Source of the DNA: Stratiolaelaps scimitus
Taxonomy: Eukaryota > Arthropoda > Arachnida > Mesostigmata > Laelapidae
Direction of reading: 5' to 3'
DNA: 64,000 bases
NCBI GenBank assembly: GCA_019614645.1
Contig: JABWDB010000004.1
Coordinates: forward strand, 5,952,001-6,016,000
In this document: one piece after another, positions 12,314 through 35,822 of the stretch
Numbering within the stretch: position 1 is the first letter of the stretch
How the letters are laid out: each line of letters begins with the position of its first letter
Translations under genes and position numbers: made by a program
The notes under the pieces: model-generated
Seen by the model: only the letters and a program-made list of their open reading frames with translations
Databases searched by the model: none
Told to the model about the DNA's origin: nothing

Positions 12314-14222
12314 CCCGTCCATCACACACCTCACAGCGCCTCCTCGACGGCGACTCAAAACGAACCGTAGAGTGTATCAAAGAAGTATCAATCTCCGACG
12401 TTCCACCACCTAAGCAAACCCCAGCTCCGTGCACAGCAAAAGTGAAAATCCACGTTGCAATGAAACAACAAGAACATCGGAAAGAGCGGAGCGCCCCGAA
12501 CGGACAAGAGCATGTTCGACGTACCCGGTGTCGCTCGCAGTCTGATCGCTCTGTGTGCATCGCGATGTCTTTGTTTCGGGGCATACGCTGGCCGGGGATA
12601 ATCGAAATACGATCTCGAGAATATAAAATATACGGAGAGGTTCTACTGGTCAACGGCCAACTCGCCTACAGGTTCTGTTGAACACAGTGCAGGCACGAGC
12701 TTGACGAGGTGTGGCGCTGGTATAATACTAATGATGATATAATATATTTCGGCATTTCATTGCTCGACCGCACAGGCAGCAACCAATTCACACCCGAGTC
12801 TACCCGAATGTACAGACAGTAATGCGCAACAATGTACATACGAAAAAATGACGTACTTATTCATTTTTATCCTGGTCGAACCACCCCGAGCGACCCTATC
12901 TCCCACTAATATTCGTATACGTCGAACTGTACATCTGATCTCACTGTGCGCGTACGTGAATGAGTTGTAGCTCGTTACTCATTGTAGGAGGCGTTGTTTT
13001 ATAACTGAGATTGTTGCATTTTGTCGATTTTTCGGTGTTGCCTGCACTCACATTTCATCATGTGTACAAAACACGGGACAAGCGAAAAAGTGAAACAGCA
13101 CATTACTTATTTCATCACATACTCTGATCTCATTTACTGTATAGCATTATACTTAGTGTTTGCCATATATATAAATATATATATATATGTATATATAAGT
13201 AGAAATCCGCAGAATTATCTGTTAATTTTATTGGGCCTAACAGCAAAGGAAATAGAAAATTTAGCCAATGCCTGCGGACCTGTTTGGGTGATTGGCACAG
13301 TGGCTTGTTTAGAAATGAACACATATTTTAGAAATAACTAATACTAATAAGTTAACTAAAAGGATAATGATGATTTTAGAAACATTTCTTGATATGGATA
13401 TTCATTCCCAGGAAAATCATCTTAGAAACGTTAACGATCTTAGTAAACAACACATAATTTGCTCGTATCGAACTGACGTTTGGTAGCACAACTACGTATG
13501 TACTAGAAGCCCATGTGTCCCTGAAAACCTCTCTTCCGAGCTCACCATCATTACAGCTACTACCTAATCAACAAACAGCAATCTATACCAGCACATGGCC
13601 ATGTAATGACAATAGTGCAAGAACAAAATACATTGTCGTATGGTTACACTCTACTCATGTTGCTGCACACGTCAACCGGGCTCCGATGAGAGTTCCTTGG
13701 GCAGACGGTTGGAACAAACCTCCCGTTGCTCCCCCTGAGCGAGGTGGTTCGTCGGCGAAGTGGTCAAGAGCGAGATCAAATATGAGACAAAGACAGAGAG
13801 AGGCGTGGAAAACGTGATGTGTGTGTATCAATCTATCTATATATACATATATATATATATATAATCGTGCGTGTTGACATGAGAGAGAGAGAGAGAAAAG
13901 AGATACTGTATGCTACTCTGGTTTGTGGTTTTTGAGGTTTATTCACACTGCATACGACATGTATCTCGTATCAATTTATGGTGGGAGGGTGACAGGGAAC
14001 GGGGTTCTCGTTGGATATTTTTGCTAGTCACTCACAATCTTTCCGTCTGTATGACTTGTATGCTGTTGTATATAAAAATGATAAATATATAGAAATTATT
14101 AAATATTATATACGAAGGAAAGGAGACACCAGAAAAAGGGAAATACGGGGTTGGGATATATATATATATATATATATACATATATATAAAAGAAACGTAT
14201 AAACACACAGAAGTATTCATAC

Positions 14223-14271
<49 letters not shown>

Positions 14272-14675
14272 ACTATTATAAAATATTATAAATATTGCTA
14301 TTATTATTATCATCCCGATATCGATGGCCTCAATTCTCATAACATGAAAAAGTGAGGCTGAGGAGTACAGTAAAGAGAATGAACAGTAGAAACAAAGAGA
14401 CAGTCACTGACCGTAAAAGCAATGGAGAAGATTCTGGGACAATGAAAAACAAAGCGAGCAAGTTAAGGAAACGAATTGGAATCAAAAGTAGCTCGAAGAT
14501 GCTCTCCTCCATAGAACGAATGCGCTCAGCAATCAGAAACGGAAACGTTTGGCCAATAATTGTTGAAAAAAGGCATCAAAAAACGGTTTTCTGCCGAAGA
14601 GAAATAGTAGCGACAGTAAAGGTAAAGCTTTATTGATTTATTAAAGGAACTGCATACAGCGCTTAAGTTCTCTTA

Positions 14676-14750
14676 TATGTCATGCAACGGGATTCGAACC
14701 TGCATAGTAGGAGATAATCGAAGCCATTGTACCAGCTGGTGGCAGAATTC
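14676..14750 (-). repeat. tRNA-derived element with intact A and B boxes
   Basis: On the minus strand there is TGGTACAATGG, a full match to the Pol III A-box consensus, and 28 bases later GGTTCGAATCC, a full match to the B-box. The T-stem has a mismatch and the acceptor ends do not pair, so a functional tRNA is unlikely. A SINE head or tRNA pseudogene fits better. Confidence 0.5.
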
Positions 14751-15727
14751 AATCCTTCGTAGAGAACATATCTGTCTTCTCGCTGTGTCCTCGACGTCTA
14801 CGCCGTTCGACCAATACGCGAAAAGCGATGCAATCTCAATTGTTATAAATCCGATTACGTTGCAAGAGTTGAAAAGAGCTGAACTGCTCAAGTTGCCGAA
14901 CAACAACAACAACAATAACCTAGACACTAAGTTGTGTTTCCACAGCAAACTGAATCAATCGTTCGATTGTCCACCTGTGTCCATGATACAGCATAATCAA
15001 AGGTGTTTTGTAGTTTAGTCTGGGGGGGGGGGCGGACAGACCGTTACAAACAAGCGACAAGAACAACCGGATTTAGAATATTCAGAATAAGCAAACCACT
15101 AATTTAGTCGCCCGCCGGCTGACGCTGCTGGTCGACAACGGTCGAGTCGTATCGGTCTCGGTGTCGGGTCCCGGGCGAAAGTGCAAGCCAGCTCGGTGGT
15201 TGCTATAGAGGCTGTGTGTGCAATAGATATAGCATGTTGTTATAATGTGATGCGTTGACAGCATCCGTTATGACGATCAACAAGAGTGATTATGACGATA
15301 ATGATGAGATTCGAAATAATAAAAAAAGAGAACGAGGAAGAAGAGAGTGAAGTAGTCCTAAATAAATAACAGATGTTCTGGCGTCGTTATTTTCAACGTT
15401 AGACATGGGCAACTAAGTATTGGGCATATCGTGGACACATAAGCAATGTGTAGTTTATTTAGTTAAGCGGGTGTGTTTGTTTGTTTGTTTTATACAGGTT
15501 TTTTTTTACTATAAAGCTCACGGCTAATCAAATCGTGCATACGATTAGTGGCTGGGTCTGCCTCTAAATCTGTCTAAAATTTAGGAAATTTAGCTGTCGA
15601 GATTGGCATCTTGATGGGCAAGTGAGAACAGCTGAAAGGATACAATTGTCGTCTTTGTCAGGGTATCTTGATAATTCGTTTATTGAGAAATCTGCAAGCA
15701 CAAGACGCATCAATTCCCATCTTACTC

Positions 15728-15775
<48 letters not shown>

Positions 15776-16099
15776 ATGTGTGTGGCGCGGCATACCGCTA
15801 ATACATACTTATTGCTATGTGATAAATACATTAAAGTTACCTCGCAAAGGGTAGTTAACATGCAATTTCTAACCCTCTCGACCAACCAGCCTTAAAACAT
15901 GTATTACGCTTATAGGATCTCATATATTGCTTATCTGCTAACGTTTGAATCACCACATATGCCGATCTGTGCTGATTTAAATTCTGAAATCACCTTACGA
16001 TATTTGTCACTAAATACATATTTTTTTTCTATCTCCAGGGGGTCGATTATGGAATTAAAGTTATACGTAAAGTCGTTTATATGCATAAGTCAGGATCGT

Positions 16100-16315
16100 A
16101 CGGGGCACATACAGGTCGAAGTCGAGACTGGTGGCGTATTCGTGCATTCGTGTTCGCCTGCCTCGCAATGGGAGAAGACCGCAGATGCACACAAGGGTTC
16201 GATCCCCACCGTTCCACATTTACATTTCAAGTGGGTCCATCTTATGAAGCAATGCCGAAACTAGTTGTACCCTCGACTGAGTGAAATGTCGACCGAGAGT
16301 CAGCCCGGAAAATGG
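16100..16315 (+). repeat. tRNA-derived SINE, copy 1
   Basis: The segment carries the B-box GGTTCGATCCC at 16197-16207, downstream of a GCCTGCCTCGCAATGGGAG block of tRNA-like type. Its 3' body, including TTATGAAGCAATGCCGAAAC and AGTTGTACC, aligns with the copy at about 56660-56850 over roughly 150 bases at about 70% identity by eye, ending in both at CCCGGA. Two diverged copies 40 kb apart that share a tRNA-like head and a common body indicate an old SINE family. Confidence 0.6.
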
Positions 16316-16633
16316 ACTTTACACACAAGTCGAACAGAATCGTATACGCTCGTACGACTAGGGGTCGGTGGACTTCATTTTCATATTTCGGCGCCATCTG
16401 CCTGGTGGCCACCACATGAACTAATCTGAAAGCACCACAAAGGAGCCACACAAACATGGCGGTGTCTATATACAACAGTGGTAGTGGAATCGTCGTGTTA
16501 TTGTGCGACGTTCGAGCACCGATCGGCAGCAGGAGCAGGACAAGTTGTGATTGTGTGTATGTTTGTGCGCAAGGAGGTGGTGCAATTTTTCGCGTTTTTC
16601 GCTCACGGAGAGTAGTACAAGTTCACAGTCAAG

Positions 16634-27470
<10,837 letters not shown>

Positions 27471-29008
27471 TCCAAATCGGAGATAGAACTGAGCGCAAAC
27501 GCAACGGAGCGTAGTAGAGCTGTAGGTGGGGCTGTGAGAATCCGCAAGGCATAGGTATAACAACAAGTGTGATGCGTTTTGGTGGCATAAGAGTCGCCCA
27601 CTCTAATTTTGGTTCATAAATAACATTCTAGACGAGAGATTGCAGAGATGTGGGGAGAATCTGCGTTCGTTTTTCGGATGACAATTTCGGATGCAAAGAC
27701 CACGGCGAGAACTACCCGCTGGGAAGGGATTTCATCGAACATTTTGTGGCATCTTGAAAGAAACTCGGGAGAATCGATAAACCCCTATCAATAGCCTAAA
27801 TGATGATGAATATTAGTGGAGGAAATTGCTAAATATATTAGCAGCTACAAGTTGACAATTAGAGGAACAGGTGATCGAGATGTGAACATCTCAACCGAAA
27901 TTGTACGACGAAGAAGCTCTAATTTGGTGGTGTATATAGCTTTTTGAATTTATATTGAGTGTATAAAATATATATATATATATATTGATGAATTGCAAAC
28001 CTTTCGAAAACAAATACATTATTGCATGTGAACCGTACTTACAGTTTCACCTGTGGCATCCTATATATCATTGTGTGTGTATTTAATCTACGGTAGATAC
28101 TTGGGTAGACTCGTAGACTAGTTCGTAGTGGAAAATAAATTACAAAATGGAGAGTGTAAATTTATACTATAGATGTAATCAATGAAAAATTAGGATTGTG
28201 CACACCGATGCATGTGTGTACACTGCATCCACTCTCAAAACGCCCCCCCCCGTGGCTGAGAATAAAGGAGTTCTTTCACTGTATTGTCTAATAGATCATT
28301 TCAGTGCTATATATAAAAAAAAACGTTATTGATAACTACGCAATATAGTTCGGCCATCACATTCGTTAGTTGGTATATGAGGATCTGTTGTCTCTGCTTA
28401 AACTTCAGTTCGCCATCGTGGAGATATACGAACTTAAGCTGTTCCTTGTCAACAATTACATACCTGCAGGTTACAAGACAGTCCTGAAGTATGCTTCATT
28501 AGCGGTTCATTTGCACTTTTGACAACGTTCAACTCCTCGTAACAAGTATAGGAATAAAGATATGCGCTAGATGGTGATTAAAGGGCTAATTCGTACTTGA
28601 ATGAAAAGTGACTACCACCTCACGAGCTATTGTCCTTCAGCCACTTATAGACCTATCCCGAGGTATGCTGTTTGCAAGAAGAGACATATGGACGTTTAGT
28701 TCTTAAAACAAATTGCTTATTAACATTTAATACATTTCTATGAGCATTTGTTATTCATTTAAATTGACATAATATCAAATATTTGTACACATACGCACTG
28801 TTATATATATATATATATAACGTTTTCGGATAACATGTAGTCTCGGAGGGCAATTGGCCCCCTACTTTCTAACAATGTTTGTACCATAATTGAGAAAATC
28901 TCTTGGCTTTCGTGATCCAACATTGTTGAGAACGATGTTAAATATCTGAATGTGGCAGTATTTGAAATGCTGGAATAGATATGCCGAAATGAGCCCATGC
29001 CTACACCA
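27471..29008. other. Convergent spacer between RPB2 and the NHA antiporter
   Basis: This is the 3' side of both flanking genes. It holds RPB2 3' UTR with AATAAA at 28134-28139 and 28261-28266, a short TA run near 27967-27984, a nine-base C run near 28242 and a TA run near 28801-28819. I see no gene. Confidence 0.5.
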
Positions 29009-32000
29009 CTACACTCGTAGGCTTTCCACAGCTCCGGGATCGTTAAGCGGCGCAACTTGCTCTTCAGCGCCCATCTGTAAAGCTCGCTTCTCCTTTTTCA
29101 GTAACTTCGGCGCCAGAAGTGATATAGCCAAAGCTCCAATAGGCGCCGTAATTATGATGGCTAGAACACCTACTGTGAGCACCTGCAATTGAAATGGGCA
29201 AAATCTATTAATATTGGAGCATCAGAGTATACGTTAGCATATGGCCAGCGGCTTTAAGGATCGAGATGATCGATGGAAGACGAAAATATCATGCGGCTAA
29301 TTAGGCGGTACTTTGATATGCTAATCGCTAATGAATAATATATGTATATATATAGCATTGGCGGTTTCTTCTCGGCTTGTATCAGCAGTCGCCTGCAGAC
29401 TACTCACAGTTTCACTGTGAACCAGAGATCCCGGGTCAACAGGGTTCCCTTCATTGGTCAATGAGCGAACCATATCCAATGCTGTCGGAGCGAGAGCAGC
29501 CTGAACCGTCGCCTTGGGCAGCCACGCTACGCAGACGAATGATCGCTCCTTTTGATTTAGCGTACTGAAGCTGACCGCCAGATATGTGACGACGATACGG
29601 AACAATAGACAGATCAGCAGTGTGGCAACTCCCCATGATACCACCTCTGGACTCAACTTGGAAAAGCGAAACTCGAGGCCAATCATTGAAAACAGCACCG
29701 GCTGCAAATAGAAAACGCGCAATCAAATTAAGCAAATCCGCTTATCTCATATATATATATTGGCGAAACAAATATTCGATTTATCTATATTAAGTTCAAA
29801 CCTGTATGTATGGCAGTAGGCCACCACAATATGCCAATTCATTGCTATTGAGAAGCCAGTTCAGCGATATGGTGCCTTGAAAATTATCCAGAAAAAAAAA
29901 CATATACTCCTTTGCAAAAGGTGTCACCTCTCACGCAACGCGAGGCTTGCTGGCGTCCGGCTGGATAAAGTCGAGATACAATGTGAACTCCATTCGATCT
30001 CATACTGATTGTAGTTGCTGGAATATGTTCTATTTCTGTATCCGTGACAGGGATAAAGGAATAAGATTCCTGTATATTTGACTGGTACGATCAAATATAG
30101 GGGAATCTTATTACAAGGTGCTAATGAATAAGGGCAGCGCGCACAACCCCACGTATCTGGAAACACAAGACTCTAGTCTGTAAAGACTACGCCTCCCGCC
30201 ATAGCGGAAGCCTGAGACGTAGCCACACGCAGGATATGGCACATGGAACTTCACCTACCTCGAACACGGTCCAAAGGTACTTCAGAAGGAGGGAGCAAGA
30301 TGTGATCTGGATCACATCGTCAGCTTGGTCCGTAGTCGCTTGTCTCTTCCATACGACGACGGCTGCGGCCGACGCGGTGATAGCAGCTAAGGGACCCACA
30401 CCTCCAAAGCCAAGACGATTGCTCACGAAAATTGCAGCCACGCCACTAAGCGCAACGTACAAGGAGCACAAAAGGTCGAACTGAAAGACACCGTCATCAA
30501 CATGAGAGTTGATTATAATACATAGCTACGTTTATGTCAACACGGAATCCAAAGCTAAGCACTAACTTATTGCCATTAGAAAGACTCAAAATCCACTCGA
30601 AAAAGGTTAATCCTATGTATATCACAAGGGAAGTCATGCTATCATAGTTAACAGCGAAGGTTAGATGTGAACTCCGAAGGTTACTATAAAAGACTGTGTA
30701 TACGTTATGCAACACAACATATATATATATATATTTTTATTAGTGGTAATTTCATATTTACCAGTCGCTCGCTGCTACTTCGATTTGCCGGAAAGATATA
30801 TGCAATGACGATGCCCAGGAGAGCACCGAAGGCTAGACCCAGTACGGCCTCGAGTGGTCCCAACAGCAAAGTCCACACGAGTGAGCTGCCTTCCGCTGAT
30901 TGAAAGATCATCCCGAGCACGACGCCGAATCCAGTGATCGCAGCCACATCGTCGAACGACGATGCTGCCATGATGAGCGTCGGAATACCCTTGTTTGTCC
31001 CTAGCCGCCGTTGGGTAAGGTCGATCATAGCTGGCACAACCACTGCCGGCGAAACAGCAGCCAACACGAAGCTGTCGCCGTTCAGTAAAAATGCGTTCGA
31101 CAAATAATCATTAGAGATGAGTTGAATAATCGTCCAATAAAACATACGCCGGTGAGCAGTCCTTCACTCACTAGCATAGTAACATACGCCCTCTCAATTG
31201 AGAGCAGTTGCTGAAGGCTTTTAATTGCTTATAGAATACACTAACAACGTTTGCCGGCTAATTGTTGACACAGAACGGCTGGCGGAGTCGTTGTGATTGA
31301 ACGAACAACAAGAACGCGTGTAGGGTGAAAAATGTATTAGGGGTGGACACCTTTGCAAAGCTACGAGCTTCTAACTAGAGATGTACACGAAATGTTAAAT
31401 ACATTTTCAAATTAATTAATTTTATGCCGCCCCATCGTCCCATTATGCTCACCCGAGTAGGAGTGCCCAGAGAATCGGCAGGCCGAGAAGAAGGTGGGCG
31501 ACGAGCATTACCATGAACGCCTCAGCGAAGCACGGAATGAACGTTAGCCTTACACAAACCGCACTCAGCTTCCGCAGTACTGCCAGATCCAAACCAATGC
31601 CAGCTGTAGATGTACAGGTGACGGTTAGAGTATGCGGCGAGAAAAACGTCACGCGAAGTCGGACTAGTTGAAACACTTGAAAGGACGTCTATAAACAGTA
31701 TGGAGGAACAATATGCGCTCTAACGATCACAAACTATGGCTGGCCCTTCAACGTTTGAGGGCCAAAGTCATGCCTGCTTAGGGAGTCGTGACACATTTCG
31801 TTGTACTGATTAGATTCTACGCACCTCTCAGCAAAATGACAGCGAGTGCCATCGAACGAAGTTTCGCCGCCACTTCGGATGGGATTGTGACCAGATCGAG
31901 ATTCGTGAGCGCGGCGCCAGCTGCCATCATTCCCAGAAGGGGTGGAATCCGAGGAACTAATCCTACGAGACACCCTGTGACGTACGCGATCGCGACGGTG

Positions 32001-32637
32001 ATGACGAGCTGGAGTATAACTAGAAAGTGATCGACTGGAAGAGCGCCCCAGAACCCGCCGAGCAGTGGCAATGCTACGAAAAGCCACCGGAGACGCTCGA
32101 CGAAGTTGGGATTGACTGAAATCAATGAAATTAGATAGAATACATGTACTATATTATCAAGCTGAACAGTATCTATACTATACACATGCATATACACGAT
32201 TTCAGCGACAGTAATCAGCCTTCGCCCGTCTGGAAGTGTGAAGTGAAGAAGTCTTCTAGCCCTCCGTCTGAGAGTGGACGCTTCACCTGTGCCGATCTTC
32301 CCACAGCACCATCTCTCATTATTTCTAATGGCCGCCCTAGTTGTGTCAAGGGCAAGTTAATCGCCTCGTCGTGAATGTGCATGATGTCGCCATCCATATT
32401 TGCCATAGAATGCAATGCAAGGCTATGGCATTGCAAATAGCCTCTCGTAAGCTCTATGTTAATAGTTGTTGCAGCCAAGGAGAGCAGCACATGTAAAGCA
32501 GATTTGAAATCAATTGTCCGGTTGTGCCAGACCATTAATTTCAAATCGGCTTTGTATCTGTCGGCTGAACATGCGAACATGAATCACACGACTGTTCGTA
32601 GGTGCAAACACTTTTAGCCATAATTTCCAAATTGAAG

Positions 32638-32678
<41 letters not shown>

Positions 32679-33380
32679 AATAATACAAGCGCCAGCGTAT
32701 TTGTGTTCAACTGCAAAATAATCCCAGAAACCTCCACTCCGCCCACCCGTTGAATTAATAGGGATGCATTTCTGACTCGACCTCAGAAATGCAACGACTG
32801 ACAGTTCGCTGCCATCACCACCTCGGCGAGCTGATTAGAGCTACATGGGTACTTCCCATTTCCGAGCGTTCTAGGCAGCTGCCAAGCTTGTTCCAGGCAA
32901 GCCGGGGGTTCCGGTTAAGGACAAGCAATGAAAGAGGGAAGCCTACAAGTGCTCGATTAGAAAGAAGTAAATGTTACCTTTCGCGGGAACGACTGGCAGG
33001 CGTTGTCTCGCAGCCGTAATCGGTCTGTGATAAAAGTCTGCCTTATCATGTTTGCCGGTTGCTATCGAATCATCGTGATGCGATGTGTTAGAATCAGCAG
33101 CTGACGGTGGCGACAAGATCGTCACGGATTCCGAGTCGAGTTTTGTCGTGGTGCTAAATCTCGAGGATGAGGTATCCTCATTTTGATTTCTTCTTTCTAG
33201 CGGCTCCTTTGATTCAGTCGGCGTTTCCGTCGGGGTGTAAGTGGACGGTGCGTCTGACGATGCGATCGAGGCGGGGTCAAGGTAAGCGGCATCGTCCGTC
33301 GAGAGCGACGCTGCTGTGGGGGCCTTAGTGGCGCGCGGGACTCGACTCCTCGCTGGCAACAATACATCAGCATTCTTCAT
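29009..33380 (-). CDS. SLC9B2: Na+/H+ antiporter of the NHA / SLC9B family (seven exons)
   Basis: Exons in coding order are 33380-32978, 32115-31825, 31603-31453, 31071-30762, 30480-30259, 29701-29408 and 29182-29009 (stop). They sum to 1845 bases, or 614 residues, with every phase matching. The product is a multi-spanning cation/proton antiporter of the CPA2 class, expected in plasma or organelle membranes. Diagnostic segments are AVILLRAGIGLDLAVLRKL, GFVLAAVSPAVVVPAM (282-297) and the ion-binding pair Asp322-Asp323 in SSFDDVAAITGF. Later come KYLWTVFEPVLFSMIGLEF and VLAIIITAPIGALAISLLAP. Residues 1 to about 115 form a hydrophilic Ser/Thr/Pro/Asp-rich cytoplasmic tail. The start chosen is the ATG at 33380; the frame stays open to an ATG at 33575, so a longer N-terminus is possible. 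A separate frame at 32215-32580 lies inside the first intron and has no proper donor, so I left it out. Confidence 0.9.
32639..32677. repeat. (TTA)13 microsatellite
   Basis: An uninterrupted trinucleotide run of about 39 bases inside the first intron of the NHA gene. Confidence 0.95.
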
Positions 33381-35822
33381 CTTGCGGCATGCACACGAAC
33401 ATGTCGGCCCATTAACTGAATGCGCAACATAACTTGCCCACGATCGACATATTCTAGCGCGCTTGCCAACCAAAAAACACCAGGCGAACTCAAGGGGCGA
33501 CAGAGAGTATTTGTTATCCGAAGTTGATCGCGGGAATGATGACGAGGAAAATAAGAGATGTCGAATATAAGGCACTCTGGCTACTTTGTAACTGAGTTTT
33601 CTGACCAGCCTTTATATACGGCCAGCAACGATACAGGTGTGATGTTCTGGGCAATCTGACATGTTCGTAATTGGCTTGAACGTGAAAGATATCGAACGCC
33701 AGTGCACAGCTAGCATGGGACAGTGAGGCCCTGCATCAGGGGAGGGAACGTCAGGCGTTATAGCATCAGACTTGAACATTGTCCCAGTTCATGACAGAGG
33801 GAATTCCAGAAATGCATATCGTTAAAGGTAACGTGATGATAGATAGTGTAGAACGCTGAGCGGAAATTCAGCAGGTTCATCACAATTCGCATCAATACGT
33901 CCACAATCCATGAACCAGTAACCGGTTACTGCTATCGTTGGGGTCAAAGGAAATACCACCGTATCGTGGTTCGTTTGGATGCGATCAACGTTCTTCTCCA
34001 TTCATTTCAGTTACATGAGGTGCAATCCAGTAGAAAAATACCTGATGGCCATCTTCGTGAGACAATGTGACCACATGTCGTTGGCCTGGGGTTCAAGCTT
34101 GGTAGGCGTCGATGCCACAGGCATCGCCCATTGAGTAGAACCAGCAAGACCCTCAGAGGGCATCAACGTGCGAAGTTTACACGCTTCTCGTGATGCATTC
34201 AACAAAATGCAAGAACATTAAACACAGAGCTTGAAGTCCGGCTTAAGGTAACACCAGAGCATGATGAACTCGTCTCGTATCCCAACAGCGTAGCACCCTT
34301 CGCGAAATCGTTTGTGAGAAGTTTCTCTCTCTATGAGACAGTTTTCAATTTGCTTGTACACACTTCGTATCCATAACACGAATTATTACAGGCACATGTT
34401 ATCGAAGCCGTGACAGCAAGGAATAACCACGCCATTTCTATAACAATAACAACATAATAGGATATCTGAAGAGTCGATACAGCAGTGATAACGAAGAACA
34501 GCAGAGGTGAACAATACAGTGGGCGTTGCTGACACAGTTTGAAGGCCCATAAATAGCATGGTTTTCAGTACTGACCTCAAACATGGGAAACCTGGGAAAT
34601 TTGGGGATTGTTTGAGTATCAAAATATCAGAAAAAGTGCCAGGGAACAAAGCATAGGAGCGATTGCCATTTCTAGGGTAGAAATCTCTGTAAACTGGGGG
34701 GCGTTTCAACAAAATGATGCCCATAGGCCGGCACATAGGTTGCCGAAGGGCCTTCCAAAGCTGTGCTCCTATCTTCCTGAAGCAGCTGAAGTGCTTCATG
34801 CGAGGAAAACGTGCTTCTGAAGCCCGAAGTGCCAAAGTCGAGTCTGGACAAAATCGAGAAGGTCGATTTTGATCCACGTCAGATTGTGTCACGTTCTGTG
34901 TACCGAAATAAACACGCAATTTAATTAAGCTGCAGTAATTGGTGTTTGAAGTGAGAGCTACATTTCAAAACTTTCGAAGCGGTGACAAGCACAGGTTTCA
35001 GAGGTGTAATCCAGAGATTTGCCCTGAGACAATCTCCCGACACTGGGACGTCATTATTCGAACACTTACTATCGTCACCTCGCTGCCCCCTCCCATCAAC
35101 TAGCGAATTCGCTCCATTACAGCGACAGAGGTCAGCCCATTATCCATCGATTTCTTAAGACAAAATCGCATATTGCATAAGTCCAAATTCATTATGTCCG
35201 ATTATATTGATTTGTTTTTGAATTTATTGTGACGCCAAAGATCCAACAACCAAAAGAATAATCACACGTTTATTAGACGTACGTAGAATCTCGCCGATGT
35301 GATCAAGGAGGCACACACGGCACAGCATACATTTGTTCTCCTTCTACGACAATCATCTCTGACTCTTTTGTGTGTATGGTCGCGTTGTTACATTACGCTT
35401 ATTTACCTATGCAGTCTGCGAAGGTATACGCATAACGAAGACAAACATCAGCACGGATCAGTTAAAATGGTCAAATGTGTCAAATTGATCCGTTTGTTTT
35501 ATTGGCGTAACTATAACTTGTATGACGTTTGACGGATTTGACAAACAGAGATTGGACCTGTGACGTTACTTTTTATGTTGTCATCTACGATGCTCACACT
35601 GTCCTATTCTGGTCCTGCTCCACTTGGATAGGACGTGCTAATACTCTCAAGGATGGCCATAAAAGGACAATGTCCTCCCCTCCCCCGAAAGCAACGTTTC
35701 GCCCCCATCATTTATCAGATCCCTGCACTCAGCACGGCAGCTGAAAGCAGCGGGTTATGTCTATGTGACCTTAATCTATCCAGGCTTCGTTACAAGACGC
35801 CTGTTGTCAAGCTGCATGTAGA
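33381..35822. other. Spacer upstream of NHA and downstream of the importin-alpha-like gene
   Basis: The bases next to 33381 are probably NHA 5' UTR and promoter. A 177-codon minus-strand frame (34386-34919) has no recognisable motif and is not supported. The right part, towards 35822, is the 3' side of the importin-alpha-like gene; minus-strand AATAAA (TTTATT on the plus strand) occurs at about 35223-35228. Confidence 0.4.

Larger units (their letters stand above)
12314..16633. other. Intergenic spacer with microsatellites; RPB2 5' UTR at the right end
   Basis: I see no supported gene. TA runs occur near 13843-13862, 14157-14176 and 14226-14252 (the last joined to GA), and TA/TG near 15730-15783. 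Tandem guanines occur near 15023-15031. A tRNA-like element lies at 14676-14750 (minus) and a SINE copy at about 16100-16315 (plus). The last 150-200 bases before 16634 are probably the RPB2 promoter and 5' UTR. Confidence 0.45.

Noticed and set aside
12090..12653. 187-codon minus-strand open frame
   Set aside because: It lies antisense to the zinc-finger exon 3, whose finger spacing is exact; the antisense peptide has no motif.
28801..29055. 84-codon minus-strand frame at the 3' end of NHA
   Set aside because: It is in a different frame from the conserved last exon, which continues VLAIIITAPIGALAI to a stop at 29009.
32215..32580. 121-codon minus-strand frame inside the NHA gene, as an alternative exon
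   Set aside because: It ends without a GT donor in the needed phase, while the exon at 32978-33380 joins the next exon cleanly.
34386..34919. 177-codon minus-strand open frame
   Set aside because: No family resemblance, domain or splice context; composition (many Cys, Phe and Pro) fits a chance frame.
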